NCBI GenBank assembly: GCA_020445765.1
Contig: JAGRFY010000037.1
Coordinates: 45,093-78,137 of the forward strand
Direction: 5' to 3'
Length of the DNA stretch: 33,045 bases
Source of the DNA: Rhodocyclaceae bacterium
GTDB lineage: Bacteria > Pseudomonadota > Gammaproteobacteria > Burkholderiales > Rhodocyclaceae
Within the stretch, counting starts at the first letter, position 1. Every line of letters starts with the position of its first letter. The position numbers and the translations under genes were made by a program. Under the pieces are notes generated by a model. The model searched no databases. It saw nothing but the letters and a program-made list of their open reading frames with translations, and was not told where the DNA came from. Positions 23,649 to 31,992 of the stretch are shown here, piece after piece.

Positions 23649-24620
23649 TTACATCAGGCCTGCTTCCTTGTAGTACTTCGCAGCGCCGTCGTGCAGCGGG
23701 GCCGACAGGCCGTCCTTGACCATCTGTTCCTTCTGCAGGGTCTCGAAAGCCGGATGCAGCCGGCGGAAGTCGTCGAAGTTCTCGAACACCGACTTGACGA
23801 CGGCATAGACCGTGTCGGCCGAGGTGTTGGTCGATGACACGAAGGTCGCACCGACGCCGAAGGTCTTGGTGTCGTCGGGATTGCCCTGGTACATGCCACC
23901 CGGAATCACCGCCTTGCGGTAGTAGGCGTTGTCGGCGACCAGCTTGTCGATGGCCGGGCCCTCGACATTGACCAGTACCGTGTCGCAGGTCGTGGTCGCC
24001 TCCTTGATCGAGCCGGCCGGGTGACCCACCGTGTAGACCATCGCGTCGATCTTGTTGTCGCACAGCGCCTTCGACTGCTCGGCAGCCTTGAGCTCGGAGG
24101 CCAGCGCGAAGTCGTCCATGGTCCAGCCCAGCGACTGCATGACCACCTCCATGGTGCCGCGCTGACCCGAGCCCGGATTGCCGACGTTCACGCGCTTGCC
24201 CTTCAGATCAGCGAAGTTCTTGATGCCGGAATCGGCCCTCGCGACGACGGTGAAGGGCTCGGCATGCACCGAGAACACAGCCCGCAGCTCCTTGTTCGGT
24301 CCCTGCTCGGCGAACTGGCTGGTGCCATGGTAGGCGTGGTACTGCCAATCGGACTGGGCGACGCCCATGTCGAGCTCACCGGCACGGATGGTATTGAGGT
24401 TGTAGACCGAGCCACCGGTGGACTCGACCGAGCAGCGGATGCCGTGCTCCTTGCGGCCCTTGTTCACCAACCTGCAGATGGCGCCCCCGGTCGGGTAATA
24501 GACGCCCGTGACACCGCCGGTGCCTATCGTGATGAAGGTATCGGCGGCCAGCGCCAGGGTCGAGGTTGCGGTCAGCGCCGCAGCAATGACGGACGCGAAG
24601 ACAAACTTTCTGGTCTGCAT
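23649..24620 (-). CDS. TAXI-family TRAP transporter solute-binding protein
   Basis: This 323-residue periplasmic receptor has a signal peptide ([19 protein letters not shown]..., cleavage near ALAA). It shows the TAXI hallmarks: [25 protein letters not shown] at the mature N-terminus, [25 protein letters not shown], and [17 protein letters not shown]. It would capture a small organic acid for the fused permease encoded downstream. Two cysteine pairs are possible (Cys in ICRLV and IRCSV; Cys in KALCDN and TTCDT). ATG 24620 has a strong GAGGAG site; the open frame continues upstream but without a signal peptide. Expressed first in the operon, before the hairpin at 23615-23637. Confidence 0.95.
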   Translation of the reverse strand: MQTRKFVFASVIAAALTATSTLALAADTFITIGTGGVTGVYYPTGGAICRLVNKGRKEHGIRCSVESTGGSVYNLNTIRAGELDMGVAQSDWQYHAYHGTSQFAEQGPNKELRAVFSVHAEPFTVVARADSGIKNFADLKGKRVNVGNPGSGQRGTMEVVMQSLGWTMDDFALASELKAAEQSKALCDNKIDAMVYTVGHPAGSIKEATTTCDTVLVNVEGPAIDKLVADNAYYRKAVIPGGMYQGNPDDTKTFGVGATFVSSTNTSADTVYAVVKSVFENFDDFRRLHPAFETLQKEQMVKDGLSAPLHDGAAKYYKEAGLM

Positions 24621-24847
24621 GAAACTCCTCCTCGTTGGTGAACTTGTGCGGATGTCAGAGGGCACACGGCGTATGCCGATGCCGATGACCGGCCACCGGT
24701 ACGCACGATCGAGGGCGCCCGCGACGGACGACCGGCCCCCCTCTGCGGCCTGCTCGACCGGCGGCGGGGGAGCCCATCCATGGTTTAAGGATATACCCCG
24801 AATTCGCCGCCCGCCCCGCGGATGGCCGATCTGCAGGAAAAAAACGG

Positions 24848-26173
24848 TCACCGGGCCCCCTCGCCGACAGCGCCGCCCCGGCCGAGAATCGAAGCGAATG
24901 CCCTGGGTGGCGGCGCAAACGGACCGGCGAGCGCGAACGGCCGATCCGGCACCGGGGTGCCGCGGTCGACCAGTTGCGCGGCGATCAGTCCGGCGCTGCC
25001 GGCCGCCAGGGTGAATCCGAGCGCGCCGTGGCCAACGTTCAGCCACAGGCCGTCGATGCCGCTGGCGCCGATGATCGGCGTGCCGCCGGGCGTTGCCGGC
25101 CGCAGACCGGCCCAGGCTTGCAGGTCGGACAGATCGACGGCGCCGCCGAACCAGCGGCCGGTCTCGCGTGCGAGGGTCGCGATCCGGTCCATCCGCACCG
25201 TTTCATCGTAGCCGACGATGTCGGCCATGCCCGCCACCCGCAACCGATCGCCGATACGGGCATAGACGATCCGGCGCCCCTGGTCGGTCACGCTGACCGC
25301 CGGCGCGCCGTCGTCGCGGACGACCCTCGGGCTGATGCTGTACCCCTTGAGCGGGTAGAGGGGCAGCGCGACGCCGAGGGTGCGCAGCAGGCCGCCCGCC
25401 AGCACGCCGTTGGCAATCACGCAGGCATCGGCTTCGATCGTGCGCCGATCGGTACGCAACGACCGGAATCGGCCACGGGACAGCTCGATCGCCTGCGCGC
25501 GCTCCGAGAGCAGGATGCGAGCGGGCAACGCAGCCGTGCGCAGGCCGCGCTCGAAGGCCCGGCACAAGGCCAGACAATCGCCCACCTCCTCGTCCGGCGT
25601 GAAGATGCCGCCGACCAGCTCGGGCGCGACCCGCGCCAGCGCCGGCTCGAGCTCGCAGCAGGCGCGCACGTCGAGCACCTGTTGCGCTTCACAGTCGCTC
25701 GCCGGCGGCACCAATGCGCGACGGGCCGCCGCGAACGCGCGGCGCTCGCGGTAGACGATCAGCTTGCCATTTCGCCGCCAGTCGAAATCGAATGCCGGGT
25801 CCGCCGCCAGGGCGCCGATCAACTGGCGACTGTACAGCGACAGCGGGGCCAGCGCCGCGATCGACGCGGCGCGGTCGCGGTGATTGCACGCACGCAGAAA
25901 CGCCAGCAGCCAACGCCATTGGGCCGGGTCGAGACGCGGACGGAGGCGGACCGGGGCGTCACGACCGATCAACCAGCGGGGGTAGCCGGCAAACAGGGCC
26001 GGATCGGCCAGCGGCGCGATGTAGCGGTACGAGAGCTGACCGCCGTTGGCCTGGCTGGCACCGAGGCCGACGGCTTCGCGCGACTCGACGAGGCTCACCG
26101 AATGCCCGTCACGCTGGAGATACCAGGCGGTGGCGAGGCCGATGATGCCGCCGCCTACAACGCAGATTTCCAT
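24848..26173 (-). CDS. DadA-like FAD-dependent D-amino acid dehydrogenase/oxidoreductase
   Basis: This 441-residue DAO-family flavoprotein is closest by eye to the small subunit of D-amino acid dehydrogenase (DadA), which deaminates D-amino acids and feeds electrons to quinone. The FAD-binding GxGxxG is in [17 protein letters not shown] (3-19). The DadA-type loop is [20 protein letters not shown] (about 39-58), and the C-terminal FAD contact is [14 protein letters not shown] with [15 protein letters not shown] 26173 starts directly at the Rossmann strand; an ATG at 26227 is in frame but would add 18 residues not expected in the family. It is divergent from the LysR gene and precedes the TAXI operon by 227 bases, so amino-acid use may link them (inference). 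Confidence 0.87.
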   Translation of the reverse strand: MEICVVGGGIIGLATAWYLQRDGHSVSLVESREAVGLGASQANGGQLSYRYIAPLADPALFAGYPRWLIGRDAPVRLRPRLDPAQWRWLLAFLRACNHRDRAASIAALAPLSLYSRQLIGALAADPAFDFDWRRNGKLIVYRERRAFAAARRALVPPASDCEAQQVLDVRACCELEPALARVAPELVGGIFTPDEEVGDCLALCRAFERGLRTAALPARILLSERAQAIELSRGRFRSLRTDRRTIEADACVIANGVLAGGLLRTLGVALPLYPLKGYSISPRVVRDDGAPAVSVTDQGRRIVYARIGDRLRVAGMADIVGYDETVRMDRIATLARETGRWFGGAVDLSDLQAWAGLRPATPGGTPIIGASGIDGLWLNVGHGALGFTLAAGSAGLIAAQLVDRGTPVPDRPFALAGPFAPPPRAFASILGRGGAVGEGAR

Positions 26174-26271
26174 GCCTTCAAGCTCAATCAATTCTGGCCG
26201 CCGAATTGGCCAGGATCTTTTCATCATAAGACTTGCAGGAAAGGATCGGGTTTCGGATGATTGTCCATATC

Positions 26272-26286
26272 ATGTCATGACGACAT
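26272..26286. promoter_or_regulatory. LysR-type operator (T-N11-A in an inverted repeat)
   Basis: ATGTC-ATGAC-GACAT is a perfect five-bp inverted repeat that contains T-N11-A (T 26273, A 26285), the LTTR box pattern. It ends four bases before the LysR ATG. On the minus strand TATGAT (26223-26228) is a good -10 for the divergent oxidoreductase. With a start near 26216 the box centre falls at about -63, the usual LTTR activation position. The geometry supports autorepression of the regulator plus control of the dehydrogenase. Confidence 0.5.
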
Positions 26287-26290
26287 AGCC

Positions 26291-27227
26291 ATGCGCCTGC
26301 GCCAGATCGAAATCTTCCGTGCCGTCATGCTCAGCGGTTCGGTCAGCGCCGCGGCCCGCATGCTCCACGTGTCGCAACCGGTGGTGTCGCGGATCGTTCG
26401 GCATGCCGAACAGTCACTGGGTTTCGCGCTGTTCGAGCGCAGCCGGGGACGGCTGGTGCCCACACCGGAAGCCGAGGCCCTCTACCGCCAGGTACGGCGC
26501 AGCTGGAGCGAGATCGAGCGCATCGATGCACTGGCCGGGAGCCTGCGCCAGGGGGGGCGCCAGTGGGCTGCGCATCGCCGCGACCCCGACGCTGGCGGCC
26601 AGCCTGCTGCCACAGGCGGTGGCAGCGATGCAGCGACAATATCCAGCGATGCAATGCGATCTGTGGGCCATCCACACGCCCGAAATCGAGCAGCGGCTCG
26701 CCACCCAGGAAATCGATGCCGGCATCGCGCTGGAGCCTCCCGAGCGGGTCACGGTGGCGGTTTCGCAGCTTGCCGAAACCGAAATCCTGCTGGCCGTGCC
26801 GTGGCCATGGGTGACGTCCCAGACCGCGGGCAGTCGGCAACTGACCGCTCGCCCATGCATCGCGCTGGCCGAAAGCACACCGCTGGGCGATGCACTGGCC
26901 GGTCTGCTGGAGCGCGCCGGCTGGCGGGCAGAAGCCGCGCTGCGCGTGCAGACCTATCGGATGGCGGGTTCGCTGGTCGAGCACGGCGCCGGCTACGCCT
27001 TCATCGACGGTTTCACCGCAATCGGCCTCGACCCGGTCAAGGTTGCGCTGTTCCGCCTGCGCCCGTCGCTGCCGGTCCATCTGCACCTGATGCGGGCAAG
27101 CACCGCCGCCCCGTCGTTGAGCCTGCCGCGCCTCGAGAAGGAGCTGCGGAAAGCGGCGCGATCACTGCTCGCCCGCCTGCCGGATCGGCTGCAGTCCTCG
27201 GTGCTGTCGATCGACGACGCCCCGTGA
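26291..27227 (+). pseudogene. LysR-family regulator, frameshifted in a G7 run
   Basis: The winged HTH is intact: MRLRQIEIFRAVMLSGSVSAAARMLHVSQPVVSRIVRHAE in the first 40 codons, with effector-domain sequence continuing in a different frame. The first frame is coding up to the seven-G run at 26551-26557 (SLRQGG). The second resumes at once (GASGLRIAATPTLAASLLPQAV) and runs to TGA 27227. Removing one G restores a single 311-residue frame, a normal length for the family. So this is either a true inactivating mutation, a slippage site or a sequencing error at a homopolymer. If intact it would probably regulate the divergent DadA-like gene. Ribosome binding ahead of ATG 26291 is poor. Confidence 0.85.
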
Positions 27228-27581
27228 CCGCGGTCCGAGCGCTCGGCCCACGCCCATGCGCGGATCGCCTGCAGGCGGATCGCACGCGAGGCCACGGTTC
27301 GAGGGGGCGTGGTGATACTCGCAACGGCGCTGACGTCTGCAAGACCCCGTCCCCCGGGCGGACCGATCCCGATTCCCAATGCCAGACCGATGGACGCCCA
27401 GGCGGGCACCGGCAGCACGAAGGCGGGTCCGGCAGACGGGATCATCGATGCCGCCGCCCGCCGCGGCGACGAGGCGCAGTACGCGACGCAGGCGGCGATC
27501 AGCTCTGCAGGCGACGAGTCCGTTGCGAACGAGGGCGCGAAGACGGCGGCCACCCATGGCGGCGCATGACAGACCGGCCGT
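27228..27581. other. 354-base convergent gap with no convincing gene
   Basis: This region separates the LysR gene from the GIDE protein. Open frames exist on both strands (plus 27309-27569 from GTG; minus 27553 leftward), but neither has a recognisable domain or a ribosome-binding site. Their third-position GC is lower than in neighbouring genes and the minus frame runs into the LysR gene. The minus frame has one hydrophobic stretch (FVLPVPAWASIGLALGIGIG), so a degraded membrane-protein gene is conceivable. I see no terminator with a T-run. Confidence 0.5.
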
Positions 27582-28520
27582 TCACACGAAAACCACGAAA
27601 TAGACGGCGGATGTCAGCAACGCCAGGCCCCAGGCGGTGATGATGGTCTTCCGCTTGGCGGCCACGTCGGCCTGGAGGGCGGCATCTCCGCCCCGAACCA
27701 GGCGGAGCGGCTCGAGGGTGCTGTTGGCACCGGGCCCGATTCCGTTGCTGTCTGCGTAGTAGATGCCAGACACCAGGAAAGTCTCACCCTCCGCGATGAC
27801 CGTTTCGAACAAGTGCCTGTCTTCGCCGACCGGCCCGGCATCCTTGGCGCACGTATCCTTGCGAAAATTTCCCGGTGCGACATGCGTCGCTTTCGTGCGT
27901 GCCTCCCTGCCGGCGTTCAGTCGGTCATTGCACTCATCACCGAAATCGATCTCGCCCAGATATCGGCGGATACGTTCCCTGGCCGCCTCGCCTTCGATTT
28001 CCGCGCCGTCGAGCGCGTCGAGACCCGGCTTCAGGATCAGGAATTCGATATCGTCGGTTTCGGCCAGGATCGCGACCGACCTCGTCGCCCCCGCGACCAC
28101 CGACGGCGTCATCGCGTAGCCTCGGTAATCGGTCATCATTCGCGAGCCGGCCGAATCGCCGAGCGTGCCCGAACTTGCCCGATGGTCGACCTTGTAGCGG
28201 TAGGCGATGCAGCGCGCACCCGCGCAGGGGGATTCGAGGGGCGCCCCGACGGCTCTTACCCGGCCGGATACCACGGCCCGCCTGCCATCGATCAGCTTGA
28301 ACCGGCCGGCGATGTCGAGTTCGGATCTGATGCGGCGTACGACGATCCATTTGTTGAGCGCGAGCCACGCGAACGAAGCTGCGATCACCGCCGCCCACAA
28401 GGCCTCCGTCCTGCCGAACTCGAAGCTCGGATAGGGCGCACGCAGCGAAAACAGCCCGTAGAAGAGGACGAACGAGCACGACGGAAAGACGAGCAACCTC
28501 AGCAACAGACTGGTTGCCAT
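27582..28520 (-). CDS. GIDE-domain membrane protein (bacterial MUL1-like, no RING)
   Basis: This 312-residue protein has two N-terminal membrane helices (LLLRLLVFPSCSFVLFYGLF and ALWAAVIAASFAWLAL, about 4-55) and one at the very C-terminus (ITAWGLALLTSAVYFVVFV). Between them lies a domain starting AVVSGRVRAVGAPLESPCAGARCIAYRYKV (about 87-116). It resembles the GIDE domain of mitochondrial E3 ligase MUL1 and its bacterial relatives, often annotated 'E3 ubiquitin ligase family protein'. There is no RING finger, so ligase activity is not expected; the bacterial function is unknown. ATG 28520 is chosen because it starts directly before the first helix; the frame is open far upstream without support. 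It stands alone, convergent with LysR. Confidence 0.65.
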   Translation of the reverse strand: MATSLLLRLLVFPSCSFVLFYGLFSLRAPYPSFEFGRTEALWAAVIAASFAWLALNKWIVVRRIRSELDIAGRFKLIDGRRAVVSGRVRAVGAPLESPCAGARCIAYRYKVDHRASSGTLGDSAGSRMMTDYRGYAMTPSVVAGATRSVAILAETDDIEFLILKPGLDALDGAEIEGEAARERIRRYLGEIDFGDECNDRLNAGREARTKATHVAPGNFRKDTCAKDAGPVGEDRHLFETVIAEGETFLVSGIYYADSNGIGPGANSTLEPLRLVRGGDAALQADVAAKRKTIITAWGLALLTSAVYFVVFV

Positions 28521-28854
28521 GACGTCAACTGCGTGGCACGCGCTGAAAGCTCCATGAGCCGGGACCCTAGCACCCTGGCCTGACGGCGCCAAGCAGCCGT
28601 GCGGAGTCACCGGAACATCGGTAAACGCACGACGGCCCAGCCGGCATGCCGCGCGAGGATTTCGGCCCACAAGTCCCGGACGAGCCGGATCACGCGCCCG
28701 ATGATCAGGCCTGGCCGGTCGGAGACACGCATCGATCGCGCCAGCGACGAGTTCCTGCATCGCACTGTTCGCCGCGATCCGAATGCATGGCGCGACCGAA
28801 GACTGCAATATGCGTCTTGTCGAGGACCGCGCGCTGGCCACGGTACCGGCGCTT
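28521..28854. other. 334-base gap between DUF364 gene and GIDE gene
   Basis: No gene is supported. A minus-strand frame ending at 28607 could encode about 40 residues (MRVSDRPGLIIGRVIRLVRD...) but has no family or ribosome-binding evidence. The segment should hold the promoter of the GIDE gene and the 3' end of the DUF364 operon. I see no strong hairpin with a T-run. Confidence 0.4.
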
Positions 28855-29838
28855 TCAGTCCTTGGCGGGCATCGCGGCCAGTCCCTGGCGCGCGTCCCAC
28901 TGGCGCTTGTAGCGGATATCCAGGTCGGTCAGTTCGGCGGTCACCGCCTCGAGTTCGGCGAACCCTGGAAAGCGCTCGCGATGTCCGGTGTCGATCCAGC
29001 TCGCCATCGCCTGCATCAGGGCGTCGCGCCGCGCGAAGGTTTCCGCGATCCGTCGCTTCAGCGTCGCGACGGATTCGGCGCCGATGTCGGCGACCGCGTA
29101 GCAGACCCCTTCGCCGAACAGCCGTATGCCGCCGCCCTCGCCGGCAATCGCAGCGGCCCGATCGATGTCCACCGGCAGCACGCCCGCGACGAAATCGACG
29201 CCGAACTCGGCGAAGGTCGGCAGCCACGGGGTGGACGGTCCCATCAGCACGGTCACGGCGTTGCGGGCGAGTTCGGCCAGTCTCGGGAAGGTCTTGTTGA
29301 TCAGCGAGGTGGCGGTGATGAATACCCAGTCGGCCTGGGGAATCACGAACTCGGCGGCTGGATCCGGCAGATCATTCGCGGCCGGCTGGCGCTCCAGCAC
29401 GGTGACGTCCATCCCGCGGGTCAGCGCGTCCAGACCCGGATAGCGACCGACGACGACGACCTTGCGGCGTTCGAGCCGCGGGCGGAAGAAGTCGAACACC
29501 GCGAGATTGGCCGGCGCTGCTGTTCTTACCGGGGTCGCCCGTGCCATCAGCGCATTGCCTGGTGCATTGATCGCCGCATTGGCGGCAGCCAGCCCGACGG
29601 CGGCTTCGAACGGATCCCAGGAGCGAAGCCAGGCTGCAACCTCGGCAACCGGCCTGCCCGCCACCGACCCCGGAAAGCCGAGGGTCCGCGACGCCAGCCC
29701 CGGACTCTGCGCGAATCCGATCGACCGCGCCGTGCGACACCAGGTCCAGGTCAGGCCGAGCATGAGCTGAGCCACCCGATCGTCCGAACCGACGCAGCCG
29801 AGGATGCGTTCGTAGACCTCGTGCGGACCGCCGCTCAC
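28855..29838 (-). CDS. DUF4213/DUF364 protein (putative heavy-metal chelation domain)
   Basis: This 327-residue protein has an N-terminal DUF4213-type region (about 1-115, with AAVGLAAANAAINAP). The C-terminal DUF364 Rossmann-like domain contains VVVVGRYPGLDAL, TVLERQPAANDLPDPAAEFVIPQADWVFITATSLINKT, and VTVLMGPSTPWLPTFAEFGVDFVAG. These are the family's ErxP, DxvxiTxtTliN and GPStP motifs. The family is structurally likened to metal- or ligand-binding proteins, but its function is not established. The last ~80 residues are helical and charged. The start is GTG 29838, overlapping the previous stop as GTGA (29835-29838), so it is coupled to the 109-residue gene. Confidence 0.85.
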   Translation of the reverse strand: MSGGPHEVYERILGCVGSDDRVAQLMLGLTWTWCRTARSIGFAQSPGLASRTLGFPGSVAGRPVAEVAAWLRSWDPFEAAVGLAAANAAINAPGNALMARATPVRTAAPANLAVFDFFRPRLERRKVVVVGRYPGLDALTRGMDVTVLERQPAANDLPDPAAEFVIPQADWVFITATSLINKTFPRLAELARNAVTVLMGPSTPWLPTFAEFGVDFVAGVLPVDIDRAAAIAGEGGGIRLFGEGVCYAVADIGAESVATLKRRIAETFARRDALMQAMASWIDTGHRERFPGFAELEAVTAELTDLDIRYKRQWDARQGLAAMPAKD

Positions 29839-30164
29839 GACATCCTCTCGCCGCGTCGCCGGCGCAATCCGCCCTTCAGCATGACCAGATCGTGCAGGTC
29901 ACACAGCATGAAGTGGCGGTTCGCCGGATTGCCGAGCTGCGCCACGGTTGCAGGATCGCCGTCGCGGTAGCGGCGGGCGACCGCCCGAAAAGGCTCCGGC
30001 AGCGACCGGTTGAACGGTGACGGACGGATCAGCAAACGGATCACCTGCCCGAACAGCAAGGCGTAGCGGTCGTCGTCGGGCGCCCGGTAGATCGATCCGA
30101 GATCCTCGCCGTAGCTGGCGAACAGTCGATCGTAGTCGCCGACATCGGGCAATTGCGCGCTCAC
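29835..30164 (-). CDS. Unrecognised 109-residue protein coupled to DUF364
   Basis: I do not recognise this protein. It is soluble, Arg/Asp-rich and has no signal peptide or membrane helix. Features are YDRLFASYGEDLG near the start, YALLFGQVIRLLIRPSPFNRSLPEPFRAVARRY in the middle, and ANRHFMLCDLHDLVMLKGGLRRRRGERMS at the end. The segment HFMLCDLHD has Cys and His residues that could bind a metal. The start is GTG 30164 with GGGAGG seven bases upstream. It overlaps the DUF364 gene by four bases. Codon use matches the neighbours, so it is likely a real gene; the partner suggests a joint role. Confidence 0.65.
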   Translation of the reverse strand: MSAQLPDVGDYDRLFASYGEDLGSIYRAPDDDRYALLFGQVIRLLIRPSPFNRSLPEPFRAVARRYRDGDPATVAQLGNPANRHFMLCDLHDLVMLKGGLRRRRGERMS

Positions 30165-30189
30165 TGCACTGCCCTCCCGTCACTTCGTG

Positions 30190-30275
30190 ACACCCTCCCC
30201 GGGGGGCGAGAGCGGGGTTTCGCGAAGCACTGCTTCGGGCCGCTCGCGCGGGCTGGCTGTGCAAAGCCGGCCCTG
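30190..30275 (-). repeat. Three-hairpin repeat, copy 3 (diverged, inverted orientation)
   Basis: Read on the minus strand, this unit shares with copies 1 and 2 the 15-base CGGCTTTGCACAGCC core, the same 17-base spacing, the CGAAGC-AGT-GCTTCG hairpin (30223-30237) followed by CGCGAAACCCC, and a C-run/G-run stem. It occupies most of the gap between the SagB-type gene and the 109-residue gene, in the direction of transcription. The first stem is imperfect here; the loop TTGCAC is conserved. Confidence 0.8.
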
Positions 30276-30312
30276 GACGAAATGCCCGCTTCGGGCGGCC
30301 GGGCGCGCGCGC

Positions 30313-31992
30313 TCATGCCCAGCCGCTCGCGACCCGGCGGTGCGCGGGCAGGTGGCCATAGGCGGGTTCGCTCGCCAGGCGCGCGTCGTCGACCGGCCGG
30401 CCGACCGTGAACTGGTAGACAACCTGCCAGCGGGCCTGCGGACCCAATGGCAGACGAAGCGTGTGCAGCACCTCGTCGTCGAAGAAGCAGCCGATGCCGG
30501 TTCCCCGCAATCCTGCGGCCTCCGCCTCCAGGTAGAGCACCTGGCCGATCAGGCCGGCCTCCCAGTGCAGTCGCCGCCAGGCCCAGGCGCCTTCGGCCCG
30601 CAGCACCGGACCGAAGTCGGCGATCATGGCCAGCGCGAAGGCGCCGTGGCCGGCAATGCCCTGATGACAGGCCAGACCCGAGGCGATGCGCCTCAGGTCG
30701 GCAGGCGCGCGCAAGCAATGGAGCGGCAGTGCGGTGCCTGCCATGGCCCGGGCGCCGCCGTCGCCACCACCGATTGCCTGCACCAGTGAACGACCGTGCT
30801 CGGCGTCGCGCAGCAACAGATAGAGCCCAGGGTCGAGTCCTTCGACACGATGGGCGAAGACCGCGAGGTGGACCGCCGGCGGGTAGGGGAAGGCATCGAG
30901 CGGCACCGTGCCGCTGGTCGCCAGCGTCTGCGCCAGCAGCCGCAGGAATGCGGCGGCCGGAATGCCGGAGACGCCGTCCAAGCGCTGGGCGCTGCGTCGC
31001 GAGCGGATCAGACCTGCGGCATCGACGCCGTCCAGTGCCGGCGCCGGCCCAGTCGCGATCGGTCGTGCCGGCGCCGGCGGTGCTGCGCCGGTCATCGGCT
31101 TGACCACGGCCGGCAACACCCGGGCGATCTCGGGCCAGACCACGGATTCCGCACTGAGGCGACACGCCTGCCCTTGCCAGTCGGTCCACGCGACGGCCAG
31201 CGCCGCCCAGTCCGGCGCATCCTCAACGCGATCGCCAACGAGCGCGATCATCTCCGGATGCTCACGCTCGGCATCGGCAAAATCGGTGTCTCGGTCGAGA
31301 CCCAGCAGGCTCGCCAGTTGCCGGTCGCCGGGCGCGGGATCGGCGCGCAACGCCCAGCCCAGCGCGGCCGCCGCGTAGCGTGCGGCACCCAGGGCGTGCC
31401 CCACATCCAGTTGGCAGTAGCGATAGGCACGGGCGCCGTACTTCCAGGCTTCGCGCCAGACGACGCTGCTCCAGGCGATGGCGCCGAAGCTGGCCGGATG
31501 CGCCCGGGCCAGCGTTCGCGCCGCGGCATCGGGCAAGGTCGCCCGGCACTCCAGCGCATGTTCATGCGGGGCATAATGGTAGAGCCCCGGCGGGATCGAC
31601 GCCGACGCCGTTCGCCACAGCAGCAGATAGCCCTCGGTGGGATGCAGGTTGCCGCTCGACGGGTTGTTGCGCAGCGGCCAGCGCTCGGCGCCCAGCCGCT
31701 TCCAGGCCGAAAGGCCGAGGGCCAGCTCGAGAAACAGGCCTAGGCTGCGCGAGTCGAGGGCCTGCGGCCGCGCCGCTTGTCGATGCAGCGCATCGAAGCT
31801 GCCGGGACCATCGCCGTCGATCAGCGGCAAGTCGATCGCCGGCGCCGGATGCCAGCGCCGGAACGGGTCCGGCTGGGCGTCCCAGTCCAGGTAGCCCGGG
31901 CCCGGTGCATAGCCGCGCAACCGGTGCCTGGTGGCCTCGTGGTAGGCGAGAACGGCGTCGATTCGCGCGTCCACGGTCGTCGCGCCGGTCAT
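30313..31992 (-). CDS. SagB/ThcOx-family flavin dehydrogenase, tandem nitroreductase-fold domains
   Basis: SagB-type proteins are FMN-dependent nitroreductase-fold enzymes. Classical ones oxidise azolines to azoles in peptide natural products; many others have unknown substrates. This 559-residue protein has two such domains. The first (about 80-270) has NNPSSGNLHPTEGYLL (109-124), the family's FMN/substrate motif. The second (about 320-545) starts IRSRRSAQRLDG and ends with GTGIGCFFDDEVLHTLRLPLG. No YcaO or precursor peptide is visible nearby, so a thiazole-type pathway is not supported. ATG 31992 overlaps the upstream Fe-S gene by four bases, so the two are probably coupled partners. Confidence 0.88.
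   Translation of the reverse strand: MTGATTVDARIDAVLAYHEATRHRLRGYAPGPGYLDWDAQPDPFRRWHPAPAIDLPLIDGDGPGSFDALHRQAARPQALDSRSLGLFLELALGLSAWKRLGAERWPLRNNPSSGNLHPTEGYLLLWRTASASIPPGLYHYAPHEHALECRATLPDAAARTLARAHPASFGAIAWSSVVWREAWKYGARAYRYCQLDVGHALGAARYAAAALGWALRADPAPGDRQLASLLGLDRDTDFADAEREHPEMIALVGDRVEDAPDWAALAVAWTDWQGQACRLSAESVVWPEIARVLPAVVKPMTGAAPPAPARPIATGPAPALDGVDAAGLIRSRRSAQRLDGVSGIPAAAFLRLLAQTLATSGTVPLDAFPYPPAVHLAVFAHRVEGLDPGLYLLLRDAEHGRSLVQAIGGGDGGARAMAGTALPLHCLRAPADLRRIASGLACHQGIAGHGAFALAMIADFGPVLRAEGAWAWRRLHWEAGLIGQVLYLEAEAAGLRGTGIGCFFDDEVLHTLRLPLGPQARWQVVYQFTVGRPVDDARLASEPAYGHLPAHRRVASGWA

Noticed and set aside
26551-26557. Programmed frameshift or phase variation in LysR
   Set aside because: Seven G is short for phase variation and no stimulatory structure or slippery pattern was evident; kept only as a frameshift of unknown cause.
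30313-31992. Azole-peptide (SagBCD) biosynthesis cluster
   Set aside because: No YcaO/SagD, SagC or precursor peptide is visible next to the SagB-type gene.
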